From: Bin5 sp965204525
GTDB taxonomy: Bacteria > Chloroflexota > Anaerolineae > Caldilineales > Caldilineaceae
Length of the DNA stretch: 64,000 nt
Direction: 5' to 3'
NCBI GenBank assembly: GCA_965204525.1
Contig: OZ241994.1
Coordinates: 3,906,001 to 3,970,000, forward strand
Part shown: positions 35,063 to 44,100 of the stretch, piece by piece
Numbering within the stretch: position 1 is the stretch's first letter
Layout: each line of letters begins with the position of its first letter
Notes under the pieces: model-generated
The model's input: only the letters and a program-made list of their open reading frames with translations
Databases searched by the model: none
Told to the model about the DNA's origin: nothing
Translations under genes and position numbers: made by a program

Positions 35063-35707
35063 ATGACAGTCGTGATCGCGGCGGACCAGGCGAACGCGCT
35101 CGACCAGGCCGCCGCCGCCGTGGAGCAGGGGGCCGTCATCGGCGTCCCCACCGATACCGTCTACGGCCTGGTCTGCCTCTGCAGCGATGCCGCCGCCATC
35201 GACCGGCTGTTCGCCGTCAAGGAGCGCCCGAGCCAGAAGGCCCTGCCCGTCCTGCTGGGCGAAGCCGAGCAGGCAAGCGCAGTTGTCCGCACGGCGGGAC
35301 AAGCCGCGGCCCAGGCCCTCATCGACCGTTACTGGCCCGGCCCGCTCACCCTCGTACTCCCCGCGCGCAGCCATCTGCCGCCAGCCCTCACGGCCGGCGG
35401 CGACACCGTCGGCGTGCGCCTGCCCGCGCATCCTTTCCTGCGCGCCCTGGCCCGTCGCGTCGGCCCCCTGGCCTCCTCCAGCGCCAACCGCAGCGGCGTG
35501 CCCCCCTGCGCCACAGCCGCAGCCGTCCTCGATCAGCTCGACGGCCGCATCCCGCTCCTCATCGACGCCGGCCCCGCCCCCCTCGCCCAGTCCAGCACAG
35601 TCCTCGACCTCAGCGGACCGCAGCCGATACTGCTGCGGGAAGGACCAATCGGGCCGCAAGAACTCGCCGCGGCCGGGATACACGTTGGAGCGCTCAGTGA
35701 GACGTGA
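35063..35707 (+). CDS. tsaC: L-threonylcarbamoyladenylate synthase
   Basis: This 214-residue YrdC/Sua5-family enzyme makes threonylcarbamoyl-AMP for the universal t6A37 modification of ANN-decoding tRNAs. The YrdC marks are P-T-D-T-V-Y-G-L, F-A-V-K-E-R-P, W-P-G-P-L-T-L-V-L, V-G-V-R-L-P-A-H-P and S-S-A-N-R-S-G. It lacks the C-terminal Sua5 domain. The ATG at 35063 is chosen because GGAGC lies upstream and the family N-terminus starts there. The stop overlaps the probable GTG of the next gene. Confidence 0.93.
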   Translation: MTVVIAADQANALDQAAAAVEQGAVIGVPTDTVYGLVCLCSDAAAIDRLFAVKERPSQKALPVLLGEAEQASAVVRTAGQAAAQALIDRYWPGPLTLVLPARSHLPPALTAGGDTVGVRLPAHPFLRALARRVGPLASSSANRSGVPPCATAAAVLDQLDGRIPLLIDAGPAPLAQSSTVLDLSGPQPILLREGPIGPQELAAAGIHVGALSET

Positions 35708-36908
35708 AACACAGCGAGCGGAGGAAACTCTCTCTCCTCACTCCTCTTCACTCTCTCCTCTATTCATCGGTATCGACGCCTCCCGCAGCCTCCGGGTCGA
35801 GCCCACCGGCACCGAATTCTATTCCCGCCAGATCATCGGCCACATGCTGGCCGCACCCAGCGATCGTTTTGCCTTCCGCCTCTATGCGCCTGAAACACCG
35901 ACCGCGGAAGCGCTGCGCGGCGCCGCCCCGCCCCCGCACGACCGGCACGCCGTGACCGTGCGCACACTGCCCGGCAACCGTCTCTGGACCCACCGTACCC
36001 TCGCCTGGGAGCTCTGCCGCCGTCCGCCTGACGTGCTCTTCGTGCCCGCCCACGTCGTCCCCTTCCTGCCGCGGCCCCTCCTCCCGCCCACCGTCGTGAC
36101 CCTGCACGATGTCGGCTACCGCTACTTCCCCCGCTCCCACACCGCCCTGCAGCGCCTCTACCTCGAGCTCTCCACCCGCTGGAGTGCCGCCGCCGCACAG
36201 CGCATCATAGCAGTCAGCCGCCACACCGCCGCCGACCTGCAGCGCTTTTACGGCGTGCCCGAAGCCAAAATCAGCGTCATCCACGAGGCGCCCATACCAC
36301 GTGCGCCCGTCCAACACGCCCCTGAACCAAGCCAGGACGCGGCGACCCCGCCCGTCTACCAACGGCCCTTCGCCCTCTACGTCGGCACCATCCAGCCCCG
36401 CAAAAATCTGCTGCGCCTGATCGACGCCTTCGCGCGCCTCACCCAGCAGCAAGAGATCGGCTGGGACCTCGTGCTCGCCGGCCGCCGGGGCTGGCTCAGC
36501 CAGGCGTACGAACGCCATGCCGCCGCCACAGGCGTGGCCGGCCGCGTCCACTTCCCCGGCTACCTGCCCGACGCGGCCGTCGCCGCGCTCATGGAAAAGG
36601 CCCTTTTTTTCGCGTTCCCGTCCCTATTCGAAGGCTTCGGTCTGCCCGTACTCGAAGCCCAAACCACAGGAGTCGCCGTAATGTGCGCTAAAAACTCCGC
36701 CCTGCCCGAAATCGCCGGCGACGCAGCCCTGCTCGTCGACCCCGAGAACGTTGACGAAATCGCCGCCGCCATGCTGCGCCTCAGCCAGGACGAGAACCTG
36801 CGGCAGGAGCTGATCGCCAAAGGCTATGAAAATGTCAAGCGCTTTTCCTGGGAAAAAGCCGCCCGCGAGACGCTGGCCGTGCTCGAAGAGGCCGCCGCCA
36901 AAAAATGA
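35697..36908 (+). CDS. Glycosyltransferase family 4-like protein
   Basis: This 403-residue GT-B-fold glycosyltransferase of the GT4/GT1 group is cytoplasmic and likely works on envelope polysaccharide. Marks are I-G-I-D-A-S-R-S near the N-terminus, V-T-L-H-D-V-G-Y, the Y-V-G-T-I-Q-P-R-K-N-L hinge, and F-P-S-L-F-E-G-F-G-L-P-V-L-E-A with the E-x-7-E donor motif. The start is the GTG at 35697, preceded by GGAG and overlapping tsaC by 11 bases. The first 20 residues come from a family A repeat and have no family match. It is coupled to the WecG-like gene downstream. Confidence 0.85.
   Translation: MRRETQRAEETLSPHSSSLSPLFIGIDASRSLRVEPTGTEFYSRQIIGHMLAAPSDRFAFRLYAPETPTAEALRGAAPPPHDRHAVTVRTLPGNRLWTHRTLAWELCRRPPDVLFVPAHVVPFLPRPLLPPTVVTLHDVGYRYFPRSHTALQRLYLELSTRWSAAAAQRIIAVSRHTAADLQRFYGVPEAKISVIHEAPIPRAPVQHAPEPSQDAATPPVYQRPFALYVGTIQPRKNLLRLIDAFARLTQQQEIGWDLVLAGRRGWLSQAYERHAAATGVAGRVHFPGYLPDAAVAALMEKALFFAFPSLFEGFGLPVLEAQTTGVAVMCAKNSALPEIAGDAALLVDPENVDEIAAAMLRLSQDENLRQELIAKGYENVKRFSWEKAARETLAVLEEAAAKK
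35715..35764. repeat. Family A repeat at the glycosyltransferase start
   Basis: A purine arm GAGCGGAGGAAAC (35715-35727) is followed by a C/T-rich arm with TCACTCC (35728-35764). It lies within the first 25 codons of the glycosyltransferase gene. Confidence 0.5.
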
Positions 36909-37741
36909 GCTCACCGCGGGAGCAGGGTTGGGCATCGATACAGATTCTGGGCGTCCGCGTCGACCGCGTCGATTTTCAGCAGACCCTTGACATCATCACC
37001 GGCTGGATTGCCCAATCGCGAGCCCAGATCGAGGAGGGCGAGAACGCCGTCTCTCACTCCTCACTCCTCGCTCCTCACTCCTCGCCGTTTCGCTCCTCGC
37101 CCTTCCCCCGCCAGGTCTGCACCGTCAACCCCGAATTCATCATGACCGCCCGCCGCCATCCCGACTTTGCCCAGGCGCTCGCAGCCGCCGATCTCTGTAC
37201 ACCTGACGGCGTCGGTGTGCTCTGGGCCGCGCGCCTCGCCGGCGTACGTCTGAACGAACGCGTAACCGGCTCCGACGGCATCCACCTCATCTGTGAACGG
37301 GCCGCCGCGCACGGGTGGCGCGTCTTCTTCCTCGGCGCCGCCCCCGGCGTGGCGGAACGCACCGCCGCCGAGCTGTCCCGGCTCTACCCCGGCCTGCACG
37401 TCGCCGGTACATACGGAGGCTCGCCCGCAGAGTCCGACTGGCCGCAAATCCGCCAGCGCCTGACCGCGGCGCGCGCCGACCTGCTCTTCGTCGCCTACGG
37501 CCATCCCCGCCAGGACATCTGGATTCACCAACACAGAGAGGAGTTGCCGGTCGCCGTCGCGCTCGGCGTCGGCGGCGCCTTCGACTTCGCCGCCGGCACT
37601 GCCCCGCGCGCGCCGCTGTGGCTGCGGCGGCTCGGCCTCGAATGGCTCTACCGCCTGGTCCGCCAGCCATGGCGCTGGCGCCGCATGACCGCCCTGCCGC
37701 TGTTCGCGCTGTTGGTCCTGGTGGAAGGGGTGCGACGGTGA
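36905..37741 (+). CDS. WecG/TagA/CpsF family glycosyltransferase
   Basis: This 278-residue GT26-family enzyme usually transfers N-acetylmannosamine or a related sugar to a lipid-linked acceptor in cell-wall or capsule synthesis. Signature stretches are V-N-P-E-F-I-M, C-T-P-D-G-V-G-V-L-W-A, G-S-D-G-I-H, F-F-L-G-A-A-P-G-V, and V-A-Y-G-H-P-R-Q-D-I-W-I. Residues 43-70 (S-H-S-S-L-L-A-P-H-S-S-P) are extra relative to the family and are encoded by a family A repeat. The ATG overlaps the upstream stop by four bases. Confidence 0.9.
   Translation: MSSPREQGWASIQILGVRVDRVDFQQTLDIITGWIAQSRAQIEEGENAVSHSSLLAPHSSPFRSSPFPRQVCTVNPEFIMTARRHPDFAQALAAADLCTPDGVGVLWAARLAGVRLNERVTGSDGIHLICERAAAHGWRVFFLGAAPGVAERTAAELSRLYPGLHVAGTYGGSPAESDWPQIRQRLTAARADLLFVAYGHPRQDIWIHQHREELPVAVALGVGGAFDFAAGTAPRAPLWLRRLGLEWLYRLVRQPWRWRRMTALPLFALLVLVEGVRR
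37031..37115. repeat. Family A repeat inside the WecG-like gene
   Basis: GAGGAGGGCGAGAAC (37031-37045) is followed by tandem C/T heptamer-like units such as TCACTCC and CTCGCTCC. The block stays in frame and adds about 28 residues. Confidence 0.55.
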
Positions 37742-38160
37742 CAGGACAATTGAGGAGAGAGTGAATCGTATTTGTCTTCATCGTCCCCCAATGCTATACT
37801 CGAACAATGACCCAATGCAGATTGAATTCGAATGCCCTCGCCCGGGGGAAAGCGTATCAATCTGAGAGTATAAGCTGTCCTCCTTCCCGGCTTGTGAAGG
37901 GAATGGGGATGCTTTTGTCTCACCCCCCCCCCCCCCCCGATATATATCATATAATTTTTATAAGTTTCCCCGCTCCATCAGAGCCGTCAGGCTGCGCCAG
38001 CGCCGTGTCTCGGTCGCCGCCGCGCGTCATCTGGCATCCCAGTGACTTGTCCCTGACAGTTGACAGGCTGCGCGGGTGGTCGGCTTCCATGCGCTCGTCT
38101 GTTTACCATTCCGGTCTGATGCAACGGCCCTATCGATGAAATCAGTAAAGGTTCTTGACG
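37742..38160. other. Region before the FN3 gene
   Basis: This 419-base gap holds the poly-C promoter element (listed separately) and its presumed untranslated leader. No gene is seen. Confidence 0.4.
37923..37955 (+). promoter_or_regulatory. Poly-C(16) tract upstream of a TATAAT hexamer
   Basis: Sixteen consecutive C at 37923-37938 are followed 11 bases later by TATAAT (37950-37955), about 205 bases before the secreted FN3 gene. The expected -35 position falls inside the tract, so tract length would change the promoter geometry. This resembles the poly-C fim promoters of Bordetella, where length changes switch expression. Homopolymer length may be a sequencing artefact. Confidence 0.5.
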
Positions 38161-40926
38161 ATGCAGAAACATAAGAGACGCGCGCTGACGCTGATGACCT
38201 TGGGCGCCTTCGTCCTGGTCGTTAGCCTCTCTCTGATGCTGCAGGACGCGACAACAGTGACGGCGCGTGAGATGCTGCATCCGTGTCCGGATGCGGGCGA
38301 AGACTATACGCAGGAAGAGCATGATAATACGTGCGGCACACACACGCCGACAGCCACGCCAACTGCCACGCCGACAGACCCGCCGGCGAACTTCAGAGTA
38401 ACCAGCGTTGGCATCAATAGTGTCACCCTGCAATGGGGCGCGCTCCGTTCCCACCGCGGCATTACCTCTGCCCGTGTCAGCGTGTATCAGCAACCCGAAG
38501 GCAGCGAAATTGGCGAATACAAGTATATCGGAAGACACAGCGCCGACAGGTCCGGTGGGAGCCTCCGCGTTTCTAACCTGAAGTCGGACACGCTGTACCA
38601 ATTCTACCTCCTCTACAGCACCAGGAGCGGTCTCGGCATGGGAGGGATGCTCCTCGTCCGCACGCAGATCGATCCGACCCAGCCCACGCCCACACCCACA
38701 CCTACGCCGCTGCCCAAGCCGACCGATGCGCCGGTGAACTTCAGCGTAACGGACGTTGGCGCCAACAGTATCGCCCTGCAATGGGGGGCGACTCCCCGCA
38801 ACCGCGGCATTACCTCCGGTGAGATTGTCGAATATGAGCACAATGGCAGCGAATATCGTTATTCAGGTGTCTACGGCGCGGGGATAACCGCTCCTGGCAG
38901 GGTCAGTATCTTCTACGCTACTGGACTGAAGCCTGACACACTATACAGATTCACCCTCCGCTACCTCGACGTGGACGGCGATATCGTCATGAGCCGGTCG
39001 GTCACCGCCCGCACGCTGGCCACGCAGACGCCAACACCCACGTCCACGCTGTCGGCCGCGCAGGCCACGCCTACGCCAACACCCACGCCTACGCCGACCG
39101 ATGAGCCGGTGAACTTCAGAGTATCAGGCGTTGGCCACGACAGTATCTCCCTGCAATGGGGGGCGGCGCCCCGCAACCGCGGCATTATCTCGGGTGAGAT
39201 TAAAGCCTATGAGTATATTGAGGCGCAAAGCAGATATCATTATATTCGTGGCGACAGAGCGGGGCTATCTGCTGGGAACCTCCTCGTTTCTCCTCTGAAG
39301 TCTGACACGCTATACAAATTCATCCTCACTTACCGCAACAGCGACTACGATGTCGTCATGAGACCGGCGGTCACCGTCCGCACGCAGTTCAGGTTTACGC
39401 CAACAGCCACGTCTACGCCACTGGCCACGCCTACGCCGCTGCCTACACTGATCAACGACCCGACAGCGAACTTCAGAGCATCAGGCGTTGGCCACGACAG
39501 TGTCGCCCTGCAATGGGAGGCGGCGCCCCGCAACCGCGGCATTACCTCGGCCTATATCAGCGCGTATGAGCGTACTGACAGCGAAGATAGTTTTATTGGC
39601 CGCGCTGGCAGAGAATATCGTTATCTTGGTGAACACAGCGTGAATATATCTGCTGGGGAGCTCCTCATTTCTGGTCTGAAGTCTGACAGGGTACACAAAT
39701 TCTACCTCCTCTACCGCACCAGGACCGGTCTCATCACGGGAGGGTTGATCCTCATCCGCACGCAGTCCCCGCTGACGCCAACACCCACGCCAACGCCAAC
39801 ACCCACGCCAACGCCGGTGGCATCCTCGCTGACGGCGCTGGAACTGACAGCGTCCTCGGGCGGGGAGAGCACAATCGATCTCAGTTGGACACCGGTTACC
39901 GGTGCGGTCAGGTACGTGCTTTGGAGGCAGGAGGTTGCCGACCCCGGCTGGCAACAGATTGATGACGGCAACCTGCGAGGCACGTCGTACACGGACAGCG
40001 GTCTTACACCGGGCGTGACCTACCAGTATGCGGTGCGCGCTATCGATGGCGACGGCCAGCCGCTGGGGCCGTGGTCGAACTATCCGACGGCGACCGTACC
40101 AACGGCGTCCGGCTCCCCGCTGCCGACGGCGACACTAACGCCGACGCCAACAGCAACAACGGCGCCGGATGGCGCGGTTGGACGGGTCGACGACCTGGAG
40201 GAGCCAACGCCAACAGCCACGCCAACGCCGGTGGCATCCCCGCTGACGGCGCCGGCGCTGACGGCCAAAGTCAAAGCCGGCGAGAACGCGGTCGAGTTGA
40301 GTTGGGCGTCTGTTCCGGGCGCGGCGCGCTACGAACTGAAAGTGTGGTGGTACCCGCTGCCCGACTGGGAACCGATAGGAGGAACCGACGGCACATCGTA
40401 CACGCACAGCGGGCTTACGGCCGGGAGGAAGTACTACTATACCATCCGCACGGTGAACGCGGGGGGCGAGAAGAGCGACTGGCAACAGGCTTTTGCGTCG
40501 GCGACCGTACCAACGGCGTCCGGATCCCCGCTGCCGACGGCGACACTACCGCCGACGCCAACAGCAACAACGGCGCCGGATGGCGCGGTTGGACGGGTGG
40601 ACGACCTGGAGGAGCCAACGCCAACAGCCACGCCAACGCCGGTGGCATCCCCGCTGACAGCGCCGGCGCTGACGGCCGCGGCTGGCGAGAACGCAGTCGA
40701 GTTGAGTTGGGAGCCTGTCCCAGGCGCAGTGCGCTACGAACTGAAGGTGTGGTGGTACCCGCTGCCCGACTGGCAACAGATAGGGGGAACCGACGGCACA
40801 TCGTACACGCACAGCGGGCTTACGGCCGGGAGGAAGTACTACTATACCATCCGCGCGGTGAACGCGGCAGGCGAGACGAGCGACTGGCTGCAAGAGCCAT
40901 TTCCGACCGCCACCATTGCGGAATAG
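38161..40926 (+). CDS. Secreted multi-FN3 protein with PT-rich linkers
   Basis: This 921-residue protein has a signal peptide in residues 1-35 (hydrophobic run L-M-T-L-G-A-F-V-L-V-V-S-L-S-L-M-L). It contains seven fibronectin type III domains (about 74-168, 190-287, 314-410, 435-535, 550-647, 692-783, 830-920) joined by linkers made of T-P-T-P repeats. FN3 landmarks are S-V-T-L-Q-W-G, T-L-Y-Q-F-Y-L and Y-Y-Y-T-I-R-A-V-N-A. The last two domains are near-identical. No LPxTG or other anchor is visible, so it may be released. The ATG at 38161 follows AAAGG by nine bases. It is probably a binding or adhesion protein. Confidence 0.85.
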   Translation: MQKHKRRALTLMTLGAFVLVVSLSLMLQDATTVTAREMLHPCPDAGEDYTQEEHDNTCGTHTPTATPTATPTDPPANFRVTSVGINSVTLQWGALRSHRGITSARVSVYQQPEGSEIGEYKYIGRHSADRSGGSLRVSNLKSDTLYQFYLLYSTRSGLGMGGMLLVRTQIDPTQPTPTPTPTPLPKPTDAPVNFSVTDVGANSIALQWGATPRNRGITSGEIVEYEHNGSEYRYSGVYGAGITAPGRVSIFYATGLKPDTLYRFTLRYLDVDGDIVMSRSVTARTLATQTPTPTSTLSAAQATPTPTPTPTPTDEPVNFRVSGVGHDSISLQWGAAPRNRGIISGEIKAYEYIEAQSRYHYIRGDRAGLSAGNLLVSPLKSDTLYKFILTYRNSDYDVVMRPAVTVRTQFRFTPTATSTPLATPTPLPTLINDPTANFRASGVGHDSVALQWEAAPRNRGITSAYISAYERTDSEDSFIGRAGREYRYLGEHSVNISAGELLISGLKSDRVHKFYLLYRTRTGLITGGLILIRTQSPLTPTPTPTPTPTPTPVASSLTALELTASSGGESTIDLSWTPVTGAVRYVLWRQEVADPGWQQIDDGNLRGTSYTDSGLTPGVTYQYAVRAIDGDGQPLGPWSNYPTATVPTASGSPLPTATLTPTPTATTAPDGAVGRVDDLEEPTPTATPTPVASPLTAPALTAKVKAGENAVELSWASVPGAARYELKVWWYPLPDWEPIGGTDGTSYTHSGLTAGRKYYYTIRTVNAGGEKSDWQQAFASATVPTASGSPLPTATLPPTPTATTAPDGAVGRVDDLEEPTPTATPTPVASPLTAPALTAAAGENAVELSWEPVPGAVRYELKVWWYPLPDWQQIGGTDGTSYTHSGLTAGRKYYYTIRAVNAAGETSDWLQEPFPTATIAE
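40091..40912. repeat. 411-base tandem repeat encoding two FN3 units
   Basis: The segment from 40091 recurs from 40502 with high identity, a period of 411 bases (137 codons) that includes linker and FN3 domain. The gene can thus gain or lose units by recombination without a frameshift. Confidence 0.8.
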
Positions 40927-40962
40927 AGATCGCCGGAGAGAGAACGGCGCCGGTGGCACGCT

Positions 40963-41106
40963 GAAGTAGACCAGAGAAATCTCAGTGTAGTGGCCGCCAA
41001 TCGCCGTCGCATCCGGGTTGCGGTTGTAGCGGCTGACGCGGGATCTGCTGCCTACCGCCCTTCCTCCGTCTCCAACCGTACATGCAGGTTGCCCAATGGC
41101 ACCCGG
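40963..41106 (-). pseudogene. Decayed fragment of a solute-binding protein gene
   Basis: On the minus strand, 40963-41055 translates in one frame as pieces matching the lipoprotein encoded at 46354-47697: V-S-R-Y-N-R-N-P-D-A joined directly to G-G-H-Y-T-E-I-S-L-V-Y-F. The intact gene has about 185 more bases between these pieces, so an internal deletion occurred. The 5' flank to 41106 shows weaker, frameshifted similarity. It lies just downstream of the FN3 gene. Confidence 0.75.
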
Positions 41107-41127
41107 GCAGGTTGCTTCGCCTGGTGA

Positions 41128-44100
41128 CTATTCCCAGCGTATGCGGCGCACCATTTCGCTCAGCAACGGCGCCAGTTCGGCTAGACCCTCGCTGCGGAAA
41201 GTGAAGTCAATCCGAAGGAACGAGGCCCTGTCCGGGGACAACATCCAAACCTGCCAGCGAATCTCATTCGAATCCAACCCGGCGCGGTTGTCGCGGAAGA
41301 AGACCGAAACCACCTCCGCTCCGTCGTAACGTAGATTTGTAACCACGCCGGCGCTCTCCACGTCAAGCCCAGCCTCTCTCAACCCGTTCTCCAGGATCGG
41401 AATCAACTGGCGCAGTTCCAGACCGCTGGACGGGTGGATCGTGGAATCGATGTGCCCGCCGAATTTCCATCCCGTCTCGAAGCCATAACCGACGAATGCT
41501 TCCATATCTTCGCTGTCCATGTCCGACGAAAAGTCGCGCAGAAAATCCTTCGCATTTTCCGTGCCGATCATGTCGGCGAGACTCCTCCGGTCAGCATCAG
41601 TAGGTTGCGTGGGGTCGAAGAAGAACCAGCCCGGCGGATAGAAGATCCATAAGCGGCGCTCGCTGTCATGGAACGCATCCCAATCATACGCCTTTATAAA
41701 CGGGACATCTTCCAGCGGGCCGGACGCGGTCACCAGCTGGCTGAAGACCCACCCGGACTGTTCGTTATAGTTGATCCGCCACCAGCTGCCGGATGAATTC
41801 TTGCCGGTGATGGCATACTGTGCACCGGCGCTGGCCGTACCGAGAACGGGGTAGAACGTGCCCGGCCCACCGCGCACATTCATTTGTCCGCTGATGGTCA
41901 CGACCGGAAAGGTGGGCGCAGACTGATTGGTCCAGCGCGCCTTCTGCACGATTTCATGCAGCAACGGCTCCAGTTCGGCGAACCCGTCGCTGTGAACGCT
42001 GAACGCGAGGGCGAGCAGCGTCTCTTCATCCGGCGACAGCAGCCAGACCTGCCATACTTCGCTGTTCGTTTCGCTCTCGCGATAGCGGATCGACACCGCC
42101 TCTTCGCCCAACGGCCTGAGTTCCGGCGCCAGTTCGACGCTGTCAGCCTCGACGCCATAGCTGTCCTGTAACCGGTCGGCGACCACCTGCACGTAGCGTT
42201 CCAGGCGCAGTCCACCGGCCGCGAAGGAGAAGACAAGCATGAAGTTGCTTGACGCGTCATCCGCCTGATCGGACTGGAGGCCAAGTCCGACTACGGCTTC
42301 TTCGCTGCGGACGCTCATTGCGGAAACCAAAGCGCCCATCTCCGCGATGTCGAGCTGCTCGTCGTTGCCCCTTTTTGCCGCGGAGAAAAGCGCCAGGTCG
42401 GCCTGGGTAGGCTGCGCCGGGTCGAAGTAGCGCCATCCCGGCGGATAGGACAGCGACAGGCCGCGTGCCTCATCCTCATACGTCAGCCAGCCGGACGGAT
42501 CCGCCTGCGGCGCGTTCGCAGCATCGGCCGACGGCGTCACAAGCCCGCCATAGACCCACGCCAACCGGCCCTCGTATTCGATCTGCCACCAGTCGCCGGC
42601 CGCATTTTTGCTGAGCGCAGGGTGCTGTTGCCCTGCTGTGGCCGTCCCGATGATGGGATAGTTGGTGCCCGGCCCCCCGCGCACATTCATGGCGCCGTTG
42701 ACCGTCACCGTCGGGCCGGTTGGGGGCTCATACCCAGCCGCGAACCATTCATAGAGATCGCCTCCTGAGACCGCCGGCGTGTCCCCAATCGGAACTACGA
42801 GCGGGTTGTGGATCGACACCACGGGAACCGGGCGCGCGGGGAAACCTGACGAAGCCAGGGGTGTCAGCCTGTCCGTATCCTCGGCCCGGTTTACGGAGAT
42901 AACGTACCCGCCCGGCGCAGACCAAGCGGCGTCTGCCACGAACAGGTCGTACTCCCCGGTTTGGGGCGCTTGGAAGATGATCCTCGCATCCACCCCGAAC
43001 AGGCCGCCTCCGCTGTCATCATCGCTAGCCCACTTCTCTGCTGTCGAGTCCCAGATGGCAAGGTAAGTGTCAGCCAGGGCCGACCGCGCAACAATCTCGA
43101 CCGTCTCGTTTCTCCTCAAGCGCAAGGAAAAGAAATCAATATCCGTCGGAAAGTCGATATTGCCGGGAAGGGAGTGTCCCACCCGGATCTGTTTGTCACG
43201 GTCCGAGTCGTCAAACCGTGTAAACGGGCGGTTCGCGATCAGACTAAGCTTGCCTGACCCCGAAGCGGATACGACCAGGAAGTGCGGCCCGTTGCGTTCC
43301 GTTTCAAACGAAAACGAATCGGTCACATCCTCGGTGATTTCGTAGCCATAGGCGTCGAAAACACGGAACCCGCCTCCGTCTGCGCCGCTCAGTTCGACTT
43401 CGATCGCCGTGCCGGCCGGCTCGTTGAATATGTAGGCGTCTCCATAGCTCTGCAACGTCAATTCGTGACGGCGAGCGCCCCCTTCCACCGGTAGCCGCCG
43501 CTCGCCGTGACCAGAGGGATCCTCGCCGTCGATGAGTTGCTGGATGCGCGGCAATATATCGGCGGACGAAGCAGAAAGCACAAATTTCCCCTCAATGATC
43601 GTGAAGCCGCTGATACCGATCACATAGCCTGTAGAGGAAACGAGCGCGCCGCCGCTCTGTCCGCCTGCGGTCGGAGCAGGGGTCTGGAAATAGGTGACGC
43701 CGACAGGCTCCCACTGCCGCAAGCCCGACAGGATTCCCGGCACAATCACCGGTTGTGGGAAGGGGTTGTATTCGCCCGGGTAGCCGATCAGATACATGTC
43801 GGAGCCAGTCGGAATATCCTCTCCGTCGCGCAGTGTCGCAGGTTGCGCGCGGGCGTCAACCGGGCCGAGAACGGCCAGGTCGGTCAACAGATCCCAGCCT
43901 TTCACCTGCACCTGATTAAATGCTGTTCCATCCGGGAAGACGACTCGCGCCGTGTCGAAAGGCCAGACCACATGGGCGTTCGTCACCACGTACCCCCCCT
44001 CGATCAGCACGCCGCTGCCGGAGCCGGTCTCCGTCTGAATGAAAGCGATCGCGGGCGAGACTTTCTCGAAGATTTGGGGGCGGGTGAGTGTCTCCGGGAT

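Noticed and set aside
37807..38139. Plus-strand frame over the poly-C tract
   Set aside because: It has no ribosome site and would cross the homopolymer; the sequence is P-rich low complexity.
38340..39830. Repeated ACGCCAACACCCACG words looking like a CRISPR array
   Set aside because: They are coding repeats for T-P-T-P linkers, with no spacers and no cas genes next to them.
40071..40964. Long plus-strand frame overlapping the FN3 gene 3' end
   Set aside because: Alternative frame of the tandem repeat, with R/G-rich low-complexity sequence.
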